Source: Brachionus plicatilis
Lineage: Eukaryota > Rotifera > Eurotatoria > Ploima > Brachionidae
Reading direction: 5' to 3'
Length of the DNA: 64,000 nt
NCBI GenBank assembly: GCA_010279815.1
Contig: QEOQ01000204.1
Span: 931,561-995,560, forward strand
A program made the translations under genes and the position numbers. The notes beneath the pieces are model-generated. The model did no database searches and was not told the origin of the DNA. It worked only from the letters and a program-made list of their open reading frames with translations. Within the stretch, counting starts at the first letter, position 1, and each line of letters starts with the position of its first letter. Positions 48,084-60,400 of the stretch are shown here, one piece after another.

Positions 48084-48355
48084 TACTAATTAATTATTCT
48101 GACAAAAAATGTGTATTTTTGACGTAAATAATGAAAATGAGTACTTTTGAAAGCCGTAAACTGACAAGAAAAATAGGATTAGTAAAAAGTTTTAATTTTA
48201 GAATATTTTAAAAATGAGAAAATTGCTAAGTTTGTTTTAAAGTCTTAAGTTAAGCACTTGAATAGAATTTATTCATGAATGAAAAAATTTGAATCAAAAA
48301 TTTAAATTTAAATTTTATCCAAATTTTACCTATTTTAAAATAAAATTTACTGGCA

Positions 48356-51300
48356 ATGAAAAACAAAAATATTTTAATCGACCAAGAACTATCGGATACC
48401 GACTTGGATTTCGATTGTATAGATTATTCTGTCACCAAGTCTGAACTAAATTCAATATTTAATAAACTTGTCAAAAAATTAATGAACAAATATGAAATTT
48501 ATTTAAAATCATGTCAAAGAAACAACGTCCAGGAAATTGAGGATAACGAGTCCACCAAAATATCGGATGAACTCGAAAATTTAGAAAACAAATCAAGTGA
48601 TTCGAAGATAGATGAATTCGATGGATTGCTTAAATTTTTTGATAAACTAATCGAATTTTTACTTACATTAAGACAGCAAAATTCTTTCGTACTCTTGACC
48701 ATATTCCAAAAAACCAACTTAATTGTAATTCATTTGGTCGAATTTTTAAACAAATTATTAAACAATTTTTATCAAACAAATGAATTTAATAATGCCTATA
48801 AATCCTTCTCTTCACAGTTTGACCAAAACTCAAAAGTAGCTGAATTTAATGCTTGCATTATTGGAAAAACTATTCAACTACTTCATGTAATTACAAGTAA
48901 TTTATAAAAAAATAATCTTTATTTTTTTCAAAACTCAACTATTTTTAAGATCAGCATCAAAATAATGATGACGAATCGACTACATATTGTTGTGATTTGA
49001 TTACAAATAGTTTCAACTTCACCAGTTCAATAGCAAATTTAATTTTAGTTAATGCGGCACCGGACCAGAAACCAATTCTAAATGAACAATACTCAAAAGC
49101 ATGTCTAGATTTAATGAATAATCTAACATTTAATAATCGACTTTTTGCAATTGATGTTTACATTAAAAAATTTATTTTTTATCTAATAGATCGCATGTAA
49201 ATTAATTTTAGGAATTTAAATTTTTTAATTCATTTTTTTTGCTGTTAAGTGTAAAATCTGATTTAAGACCAAATTATTTTCAATTTTTATCTAACATATT
49301 GAGGAATGAAGAGCTGGAAATTTCAAAAATTTTTAAATCAATGGTTATTTTTTGCTTTTTATACATTTGAAAAAAATTTTAATTTATTAAAAAAGGATGA
49401 TTCGATTACCAGAAAATTGTATCGTCAGCTTATTTCTATCATAAAAGAAAATACAAATGGTTTAGTTCTTCTTTCTTTGATTATTTTAATCAAGCTGGAA
49501 TACTCGGATTTATTTGCCATAGTTTTACCAATTAAGCAAAAGACAAACTCGATTTATGAACCTATTGATTGTGCGATGTCCGCACTAAACGAGTTAAATA
49601 TAAATAAAAAAATGAACTCTTCCCTACAAAGATTGAATGCTTTGAATTTTTTATACGAATTTGTGAAATGTGAACCAGTAAAATGTCTATTAGAAGGGTA
49701 AAATTTTTATAAGAAAATAATTTTAAAAGATTTTTGTATTTCTTTTAAGAAATGAGGACTACATTGATGTATTGATGTTTAGACTTAACCAATTATTGGT
49801 TCTAAGTCTACCTGAGTCTCAATTTCCGCTGAATATATCGACAAAAATAATCAAACTTTTTAATCAATTGATTCTGTCTAGCGATAAATTTGCCAAAAAA
49901 CAATTTCGAATCATATTCGATACTAAGAATTTTGTCGAATCTGGCTCAAACAAATTAAGAGATCTAGCGCTTTCAACTAAAATAAAGTCAAACATCTCCG
50001 AATACAAATATATAATCGAGTATTTTTTTAAAATTTTAGAGATTAAAAATGGTGACAAATCCGAAGAAGAAGGGGAATTTTTGACAAGAAATTCTTCATT
50101 TTATTCTATATTTTTGGCACATATGCTAAATCTTTTTAAGGTAAAATTTTATTTTATTTTTTAATAAGTCAAAATCTAAGTTTTAGATTAATGTGATATA
50201 ATTGATATTTTGTTCATTTTTTATTTTCAATTAAGCCACATAATGTCTGAGTAAAAAATTAAAAAAAAAAGAAAAAAAATTAGTTTAATTGAATTAAAAT
50301 ACTCGAAATAAACTATTTGCCGCGCACTAAACTCATTTGAATCATAAGACGTAGGGTGCTATACAACAAAATAGAAAACATACAAACAGTAATCAAAATT
50401 AAAGAGAACTTATAAGGTAAAGAATTATGGTTTAGAATAGATAAAATATTAATACTATGTAAAATTTTCTTATCAATTTGATTCATTTTTATAGATTATA
50501 GAAATCCTATGAAAATAAGAATTCATTTTTAGACCTAAACAATCAAAGGCTTAATTTGATTTGGTAAACTGATCTTGGTCATTAAATGCATGCACAGATT
50601 TTCAAAGCTTTTTTAAGCAAAAATTGTCAAATTAAAATCTTAGTAGGATATACAGTAGTGTTCCGCATTTTGTATTTTACCTTATTTTACGTAAAATATT
50701 GTAAATTCTGGTAAATTTACAAAAGTAAAAATTCATAAATTTACCTTTTTTTAAGTAAAATACGATAAAATTTTAATGTTTTACGTAAATTGTCTTTTAA
50801 AAAAATGACCAAAATAATCAAGAATTTAAAAAAAACTAAGATTTTATTAAAATTTGAAAATTTTTCAAAAGAGAAATTTGAGTAGAATTTTAGCTTATTT
50901 TTTGCTTAGTTATCATGATCATAATAATTAATTTTATTTAGCATTTTAAATTTGAATTATTAAAAATTTTTTAAATTATTTAAATTTTTCAGAAAAATGA
51001 ATATTTTGATTTCGAAATTGATGTGAATGACATGTCAAAGTTGATGGCTGTTTTGATAAAAAATTTCTATCATATTAGTACATTTTATGCGGATCAAAAT
51101 AATTGTACCGATTCGATCACTGAAGCTAACATTGACAAAATATCTTTCTTCAATATGGGTCTTATCGATTCGATTCTGCGATCAATTAACAGTGTCGATC
51201 ATAAGCTTGAAAAGTTTTCAAATTTTTTAGTCGATTCAATTGAGCAGAATATTTGGCAAAAAGAGAATTACTCAATGGAAAGTGAGCTGAGCTTTGGTAA

Positions 51301-52447
51301 TTACATGGCTGCATGTAAAATTTTGACAAGGCTTTTTTTAAGCAAAAAATTGAGCTTAGACAGTCAGATTCAAAAAGAAAGAGCAAACAATTTGATAAAA
51401 GTAAATTTTTCAAACAAATAAAAAATTTTAAGTAAAAAAAATTGAAGGATAATCGACTTACTAAAGCAGTGTCTTATCTAACCTCAAAATCAACTGAATT
51501 TATGCATCGTTTGATGGCTTATGAATTTCTATTCGATTTTGAAGCTCTTAGTAATGAACTAAGCCAGAATAGAAGCTTTTTTTTAAATGCGTAAAATTCT
51601 CAATCAGCTGTTAAATAATTTAGATTAAATAAATATTTTATTTAGAATTGTTAGATCAGGTTTAAAGCTTAGTAGTGATCCGCTGTTAACCACCCAGGGT
51701 TTAAATGAAATCAAACACTCATTTCTAGGCACGGAGAAAAAAAATGAAGTTCCTCTAAGGAATAGAGACATTGACAAAGGCGATTTGGAAAATTTGTTTG
51801 ATTTTTATGACTTTAAGATAAATGAAAAAATTCGACAAGAGACACATTTAATAAATACATTAAATCAATATGTTTATAATAGTTTACTAAAAGAGGCAGA
51901 ATTTAAGACACTACGTGATCAAATAAGAATCTATGCTCAAAAAGAAGCTCGATTGAGAAAGGATTTGGAGATTTTACAGAAAAAAAATAGCGAATTTGAA
52001 CTAAGATACAAAGATATGATAAAATTAAAGGATAACTTGGAAAAAGAAAATGAAAACATGAAGGAAATATGCGTAAAATTGGCAAGTGAAAAAGATAATT
52101 TTAAAGAAAAATGCGCCAACTTAGAAAAGCAAATCGAACAAGTAGAAAAGGATAATGAGGAGACTGTGGTTTCGTTGCAGCAATTAATTGAAAAAGAGGC
52201 TTCGGTAAAAAAAGAACTGCACTCCAAGCTGAAAGATAGCCTTCAAAAAATTTCAGACCTTGAGCAAAGCAGAAACACAATCGATGCTAAGAAAAAGGAT
52301 CTTGAAGCAAAGTTGGAGCAGATGGAAAGTGAATTTGGCGACAAAAATGCCCAATTTGACGCAATGAAGAAGGAGTATGATACCATGAAAAGTGATCATG
52401 ACAGGCTAAAGGGTATTCTATCTTATGTAAAAGAAAATTATAAATAA
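48356..52447 (+). CDS. CIP2A: CIP2A-like protein (inhibitor of PP2A)
   Basis: Eight exons (48356-48896, 48950-49196, 49250-49343, 49396-49697, 49750-50140, 50993-51400, 51448-51590, 51646-52447) join in phase to 975 residues; human CIP2A has 905. The N-terminal part is helical and repeat-like (armadillo fold in the known protein): FLSNILRNEELEISKIFKSM, RKLYRQLISIIKEN and DNRLTKAVSYLTSKSTEF line up with CIP2A segments. The last exon is a long coiled coil from about residue 760 (QIEQVEKDNEETVVSLQQLI), ending HDRLKGILSYVKE like the family's MIAMIHSLSGG end. CIP2A binds PP2A-B56 and, with TOPBP1, tethers broken chromosomes in mitosis. Overall divergence is high, so orthology rests on order and phase of several weak blocks. 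Exon 3 to 4 needs a 52-bp intron; without it the frame breaks. Confidence 0.7.
50141..50992 (+). other. Long CIP2A intron with GTAAA-rich palindromic sequence
   Basis: The 852-bp intron (AAG|GTAAAA ... AATTTTTCAG) is much longer than the other CIP2A introns. Between about 50650 and 50800 it is dense in TTTAC/GTAAA inverted motifs (TTTTACGTAAAA, GGTAAATTTAC), which may be part of a mobile element. No clear termini were found. Confidence 0.5.
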
Positions 52448-52718
52448 ATTTTAATTTTTTTTTTCAAATGTAAATAACCTAATTGAACATAACACTTTTA
52501 ATAAAAAAATTTAAAGACTTATGAATAAATTTATAAAAAATCGAATTTTAAATAAAAGCTTGACATCTCAATTAAAAGCGTTTTGTAATGCTTTTTTGTA
52601 AAAATGATTTTGAAATAAATTTTAATCTTATTTTGAATTATTCTTAAAAAATGTTAATAAATAAAAAATTTCTCATTTTTATTCTACAGAATATTTTTAA
52701 TTCGTAAAATAAGTAGGA
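52448..52718. other. CIP2A 3' flank
   Basis: AATAAA at about 52500 is a likely polyadenylation signal for CIP2A. Nothing else was recognised before the tRNA. Confidence 0.4.
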
Positions 52719-52801
52719 GCCAGGGTGGCCGAGTGGTTAAGGCGTTGGACTTAAGATCCAATTCACGAATGTGAGCATGGGTTCGATCCCCATCCCTGGC
52801 A
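52719..52801 (+). tRNA. tRNA-Leu (UAA)
   Basis: GCCAGGG and CCCTGGC form the 7-bp acceptor stem, with discriminator A at 52801. The D-arm reads GGTGGCCGAGTGGTTAAGGC (A box) and the T-arm GGGTTCGATCCCC (B box). The anticodon stem-loop TTGGACTTAAGATCCAA gives anticodon TAA. A long variable arm (TTCACGAATGTGAGC) marks a class II leucine tRNA. There is no intron. A T run at about 52804-52810 is the Pol III terminator. Confidence 0.96.
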
Positions 52802-54431
52802 CGATTTTTTTGTCATTTTAAAGCTAACTTTTGTAAAACAAAATTTAGAATTTTTTCTTATCAATCTTTTTTCAATTATTATTCAAATCTTGTAAAAATT
52901 TGGCAAAAATATTCTAACTAAGAGAAAAGAGAGTATTTTTTTCTGTTATGTCTTAAATAGTTCGAATTAGAATAATGAAAAATATTAACTTAATTTATTT
53001 CCCTTCTATAATTTTTATTTCGAATAAAATTATTTTTATTTGAATAGATTCTAGTTTGTTTATTTAGTATAATTATTTTTAATATGATAAAAAATTATTG
53101 GGAATTTTTGTCACAATAAATTCTTTATTCATCTATGATTTATGGTTAATAATCTTTTATGGGATAGATATTGTTTCTTTGAATTTTTACGCTTAATTTT
53201 TATGCCATAATTTGTGACTTTTTTCACATGAATAAAGCTTAATTATTTTTCATGCTGATTTTTAGATAAATAATTTCGTGACTTAGTCCTTAAAAGACTT
53301 ATATTGAATTTTTAAGATAATTATTTTTTCGAATTACAAAAATAATGCATAAACCACTATTGCTTCAAGATAAAAGTTCAATTAATGTTACAACTTGGCT
53401 TAAATCTTCTTTATTTATTGAAAAATGAATTTAAAAATTTTTGTTTAAGTTTAATCTGGTGGTCTAGCTGTATTTATCTCCAGGCATTCTGGTGATGCAT
53501 ATAAGATTAGCTTAAATATGAGATATTACTAATAGCACTTAAATTGACAAAACTTTTACGTCAATTTTAATAAAATTGAACTTATATTTGAAAATGACAC
53601 AAAAACATGTGCATCTATTTGCAAGAAACGAAGTGTGTGATTTAAATAATTCAAACTTTCGATCAAATTAGACCAAATATTATAAAACTAGATAATTTTT
53701 TTGTCTACATATAAATTAATAATTTATTTAGTTTAAATATTTTTTTAAGAGAATAATTCTTTAAAAAATTTCAAATTGTATAAATTTTCCTGAAAAAACA
53801 ACCATTTCCGAGCACTTTTTATTTTTATGTTTTCTTCAATTTGAAAAAAAAAACAAAGTATCAGCCGAAATTTATTAGTTTTTAAATTTTATTCATTAGA
53901 ATTTATTGAAATTAATTACTAAATTTCGTATGAATACAAGCAGTCACGAAAGGAAGATGAGAATTTATTTTAGCGGCTTAGTTTAATGTTGTAAACATCA
54001 AAATGAGTATTTAAATAAGTATTCGGATTAAAATTTAATAAAAATCATTTTCATGAGATTTTTTATCTAAAATATAATCAAAAAGTCTGAAAATTTTAAT
54101 TGAAATGTAAGTACCTGCTGTGACAAAATACAAGGTTTCTAATATATCTTAATAATAGTTGATTATATGGCAGCAAGAGGAATAAAATGAAGTCGAAATT
54201 GGCAGTTTTTGTGATTTTAATTAGTTTCAATAATATTATTAATTTTTTGCTATTTTCGTTTAGAGAACCAAAATAAGGAAAGAATTTAATTAAAAATCGA
54301 CAATATTCATTTTAGGAAATATCAAAGAAAACCAACAAAATCAACGATTAGAAAATTTTAACTTGTTTTTTTTTTTATTATAGAACATTATCTAAATATA
54401 TGATATTTTTCTATATTAACCTGTCCTCAAA
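52802..54431. other. AT-rich intergenic stretch
   Basis: Between tRNA-Leu and the calpain start. No gene or defined repeat was recognised. Confidence 0.4.
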
Positions 54432-57400
54432 ATGAATGATAAACAAGACGATAATAATTTAAAAAAAGAATTTTCTCTTACGAAATTAATATATAAATTT
54501 GACTTGGCAACATTTAATAAAAATCAACCTGAATGCAGCAATAGTAATGAGAAAATAAATTGCTATAAGCAAAAAACGAAATCAAGTTTTAAAAAAACAT
54601 TCCGTTTTGGCTCCTACCGGTCAGATTCAAACAAAAGTTCACCGAACAGCCCTAAACCTATGGATTTTAGAAGAAACGCAATCGATTTTGAGCATAGCAA
54701 CAATCTTGACGATGACCAAAATTCGGCTATTGAGAACATTATCATCAATACTATTCAATCTAAGCTAGAGTCGAACGCAAATGACATGGCTTTAATCAGA
54801 ACTTTGAGTGCCATGCCGGCAAGATTCAAAGAAGCTTTTGAGGGTATTCTTAAGGTAGATTTGAGTAAAGAATTAGAGATACATTTTTGAAAGTTATTTT
54901 TTCATAGACAAACAGGGTCGAAGATTTTGATGAGACACAAAATTTTCGAAAAATTCAGGATAAACACTCGATTTCGAATCCTTTTGTCGACACCACATTC
55001 CGGCCATGTAATACGTCAATATTCTACACCGAAAGCTTTAGGAATTGGCTCATTTCACTTGGCAAAGCCGACTATAGAGGAAATTTTATTTGGAAAAGGG
55101 CCAAAGATCTCTATCCAAATCCACAGTTTGCTGTCGATGACTCGGACAAAAATTATTTATCTGTCTATAACAAAATTAATGAAAAAAATTATAAAGCTCT
55201 TTTTCGGACCACTGATCTTGACCAAGGTTCTTTAGGTATGAAATTTTTTAAATAAAACCTTTAATGACGATAATTAGTCATTTAAGCATTTAGTCTAAGA
55301 AGATTACGAAATAAAGCTTTTGCAAAATTATTAAAATAAATTTTTATTTTTAGAATTTTTGAACTTTTTTATCTAATCTTAATGCTAATTTAAATAAATG
55401 ATGATTCAACTTTTTTTAAAAATGTCATTTTTTAAGGAAATTGTTGGTTTATAAGCGCAGCCACTGGGATAATTCAGAATTTTAATCTATTGAAACGTGT
55501 TGTACCATTTGACAATTCGTTTGATAATTCAATATATACAGGTAATTAGTGTTTATTTTTTTCATCACTTAAATGAGTAAAATAATTGAAATTATGTTTG
55601 TTCATTTAGATAGAGGTTTTTATATTTTGAGATTCTTTGTGTTCAAAATAATGTTCATTATAATATGATTCAATTTTAATTCAATTTGATTATAAAATTA
55701 ACAAATATTTGATGTTATATATAAATGAAATTTTTGATCAGATATTTTATCGTATTAACTTTTTGAATTAAAAAAAGAAAATTATTATAGTATATTTCCC
55801 AACAAAATAATCAAAAAATCAAAATGATATATCATGATTTTTCCAAATTATAGGTAGCCAAAAATTTTCATTTAAAATTTTTTTTATAGTCTATTAAAAG
55901 TAAAGATATAAATTATTAGAATTTTGCTTAAATTCTATTTTAAATTTATCGTGCAAACTCTAGAAATCAAAAATAAACTTTTATCAATTTTTTTATATTT
56001 TAATTGCTGTTTTTCTAATACCTGAATACTAAAAATATTTTCTTGGCAAGAATGAAAAAAATGCATATTTTTTTTAAAATTTAGTTTTAACAAAATTATT
56101 TACATTTAAATTTATAGAGTTTCTAGTGCTCACTTGATCAAACATTATTTTATCAGCTTCAAATTTTTACCTATACGAATCAGAATTCCCTCTTATTTCT
56201 CTGAAATCTAAAAGCTCATAATTTTTATTATGAGCTTTTAGATTTCTTTATTCTTTTAGATTTTGATTTTTATCATAATTTTTAAGAGCTAGATGTTTCT
56301 TTTTTTTATTTTTTTACTAAATTTAGATCTCATTAGTTTATAAAATGATTTTAAAAGCTTTAGATTTTATACTAATTTTTAAGATACAACGAGTTAAAAT
56401 AATTTATTAAGTTTAAAAATTTTTGAAATTTTTTAAAAAACTTTAAGCCTTAATATTTAAAATAAAATAAATTAAAGAAAATATAAAAAAATTGATCTAG
56501 ACTTCTAATTTCTTCGTTCATTTTGTTTTTCGTCTTTCTTTAAATGAATCTAATTTTTTTAATCCTTTATTTAACAAATTTAGAGACGATTTTAAATTTT
56601 TATTTTCTTTCTTGTTAAAAGCTTAGAATAAAGTAAACAATCAAATTCTTACGGAATTTTCAATTTAATAAATTTAATTAATAAATTTTCAAACTGTTTT
56701 CTTAATTTTCTTTAAAAATCGATTTTGGAAAAATTTTAGGAAGTTTTTCTTTTTTTTATTGTTCTAAATTTAACAATTCTATATTAAGAATTATTTTAAA
56801 CAATTTTCAGTAAGAATAAAAGATTTTTCCTAAGTAAAAATAAATAGCATTGAGCTAGTTATGCGGAAACAGTTACTTCAAAAATCTAAGAAAAAATGGA
56901 CCTTAACTTTTCGACCGGAATAATAAGTGAGCGTTCTATCGACCTGTCCATTATTTGAGCAAAATTCTATTATATTGAACACAAAACCAAAAACTGAGTC
57001 CTCAGGTTCACATTGCACGACACGGGAGTATGTTTGGGATTAAATAAATTCTTATAATAAAAATATATTTTGTGGCTTTTAAATAAAAATAATTTCTTTT
57101 AAAAATGATAAAATTTTTGTCGGATTAAATTGGTCACGCAATACATGTCTAGTGAAAATATTAAATTTAATTATTCTTCTCTAAAAACCTAAATGTCAAA
57201 ACAGGAAATATTTGGCCTTATGCAAGCTACTATTTACCTCAGATCAGAATCACCATTTTTATTTAAAAATAATCTCCATTATAGATTTTTATCTTATATA
57301 TTTTTCAAGTTGTTTGTTTATATTTTAAAAATTCTCTTTATTGTCGTTGCTTAGAAATCTAAAAATTTTTAAATTTTCTAAATATTGCAGACTTAAAAAT

Positions 57401-60400
57401 AACCTGTTTCAACAGATTACCTTTGCTTTGAGTCATAAAAACCTCCCATAAAGTAATTTTTTTTTATTCGTAAAATAAAATCTTTTTTATAGAATTTCAC
57501 CAATTCTAATTAAATTAAGAATTATTGATAGAATTTTTTTTACAAAATTTAATTTTTAGGAAAAATTCTGACGTTATAACCTTTTTATGAAATATTTTGA
57601 ATCAGATTGTTCAATTTCTCTTCATATTAAATGGTAATTTTTTTTTGGAAGATAATATTGGATGGTTTAACTTATTTATTTTTTTCTTTAATCGCTTTTT
57701 AAGTTTTATTGAATAGATGATCAGAAGTTAACTACAAATACTCTTTTTTCGTCTTTTTAAGACCTATTTAAAAAATATGCTTCAAATAATTAACTGATGT
57801 CATTAATTAAATTGATCAAAATAAAAAAAATTTGAGTTTTCTTATTAAATATATTTGATTTATGATCCATAATGAAATTCTGACATAAAAAAAATATTGG
57901 GCGAGATAAAAAAATATTAAGGTTACTTAATTAATTAAATTAAATACATTTTTTTGAAAAAAATACTTGCAAGATGAATTTTTTAATTTTTTTTGGGAAA
58001 AATAAATATATCTGTTTATAGCCACATTTAATTTTTCAATATTATTATTTTTTGGAATTGTGAATTATTGAAAAAAAAAGAAATCATTAAAATTAAATTT
58101 ACAATTCAATCTTTTAGCTAAATCTCGCCTCGTTAAATATCAAAAAAAAACTCACACTAAATAAAATTTATAAAAATTAATTTACAGATTATTTGCAAAT
58201 GGTAAATTAGAGTTTAACAGTTCAGAGAACCGGCTTTTAGAAAAATTCCATTTTTTTTAAATTTCATGTTTTTTTTTAAACCTTTAATTATGCCTCGGTT
58301 TCTAAAAGAAAAAAAAAACAAACAAACATAGGATAGTCTATTTTTCATAAATAAAAAATCAAAATTTTTTTAAACTTTATTTCATTTGTTTATTATTCAA
58401 ATTTTTTTATTAAAAAAAATCTCAAATTATTTTCTTTCTTTTCTAGACTTTTAATGTACTCTATAAATAAAATTAATTTCAATAAACTTGTAGAGCAATT
58501 TTTACCTTCAATTAATACTAATAAAAATATTAAAAAATTTTTAATCACTGTTATAATTATGTTTTAGGAGCATTTCATTTTCGTTTTTGGATTTATGGAA
58601 CATGGAAAGATGTGGTTATTGATGATTATCTACCAGTTGGACCTGATAATAAGCTAATATTTTGTAAAAACCGTGATGTCAAAAATGAGTTTTGGTGTGC
58701 CTTGCTTGAAAAAGCATACGCAAAAGTTTGTGGATGCTACGAAGCTCTTGAAGGAGGATTTACTACAGACGCGTAAGGAATTTAAAAAATAAAAAAAGTA
58801 AAATCTAAATCATGATCAAAGATTAATTGACATGTCTGGTGGAATTGAAGAAATTTACAATCTGATCAATATTCGAAAAACTCTTTACTCAAATCGATTT
58901 TTTCCATCACATGACACACAATCATTAGATCATAAAACTTTTTGGAGTATATTAATAGAAGCTAGAAGAAAGTTTTCAGTCATTGGTTGTAATATAGAGG
59001 TATTACCTACGCATTAATTTTTTAAGAGAAAATATTTTTTTTTATTAAAGCTTGATGATCCTAATCAAAAAGAAGTTCGCCTCTCTAATGGACTGGTCCA
59101 AGGACATGCTTATATTATCACCAAAGTAGCCGAGTTGGAAAAGCGCGATGAAACTTTTCGGCTTATTCGACTTTACAATCCCTGGGGTAATGATGTCGAA
59201 TGGAATGGAGATTGGTCAGACAGGTAATTTATTTTCCGATTAATCAAAATTATTTTTTGTTTTACTTGAATTTTTTTTCAAATATATTAAGATCTCAGTT
59301 TTGGAACATGGTTGATAGGAATACTAAAGATAAACTTGAACTTAAAATTGAAAATGACGGAGAATTTTGGATGAGTTTTGAAGATTGGCTTCGAAATTTT
59401 GATAATTGTCAAATATGCAATTTAACACCTGATACTATAAATGATATCTCAGAGAAGGACTGGGAAAATTCTCGACTACTAAGCGTAATTTAAATAATAA
59501 TTAGCGGCTGAATACAATTTTGTGTAAAGCTATGACGAAATTTTACTCTTGACCATACCATGCAATATGTCTAAAAAAAATAAAACTAATAATAAAATTG
59601 AAAATCCTTAGATCTATCGGTTAGAATTAGATAAATTTTTTACAATTAGATATTAAATTAATCAGAGCCAAAAGTCAAAGAGAAAAACTTAAAACTTTGG
59701 CTTTTTACTTTTTTTTTAGAAGTCATAAAATTAATGAGCAAGACACTTCAAATCATTTAAGATCTTTCGCTTAATAGAAACAGTTAGCTGTTAAAAATAG
59801 TTTGAAAAAAATTTCACATGTAAAAGGTCTACACAAGAAAGTTCATAAAAAAATTTCAAGCCAAATTTGACTTTAACTTTTGCAGATCTTTAAAATAATT
59901 TTTATCTGTTGACCTGAAACTCTGAAATTAATAATTTAATGATAAATAAAATTTTTTTATTTTCAAAAATATAAAAAATACAAAATTAACTAGCCCAAAA
60001 CTATTAAAAAAAATTTTTAAATTAATTTTTAGAACATATTTTCAATGTGGCAATGTCAAATGTTTCATGGGAGATGGATTTCCGGTGTTTCGGCTGGAGG
60101 TCGTGGTCAATATAATCAGTGTAAATAGTGATAAAGAAAAATATTTTATTTTTTTGTAACATTTTGATTCCATAGCGAAATATTGGACAAATCCTCAATA
60201 TACATTTATAATAACTGAAAATGATTATATTAATAATGATGGTTGTTGGGTAATAATCAGCCTAATGCAAAAATACACAAGACAAAAGCGTATTCAGCTA
60301 AAAAGCGAAACGACTGAAGAATACATTCAATTTCGAATTTACCAAGTAAAGAATTGAGCTGTGAAAATTTTTTTTTTTCATTTTTTTCTAAGATTAAAAA

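Noticed and set aside
50650..50800. Possible transposon end CAGTAGTGTTCCGCA in the CIP2A intron
   Set aside because: No matching inverted terminus or target duplication was found in the intron or nearby.
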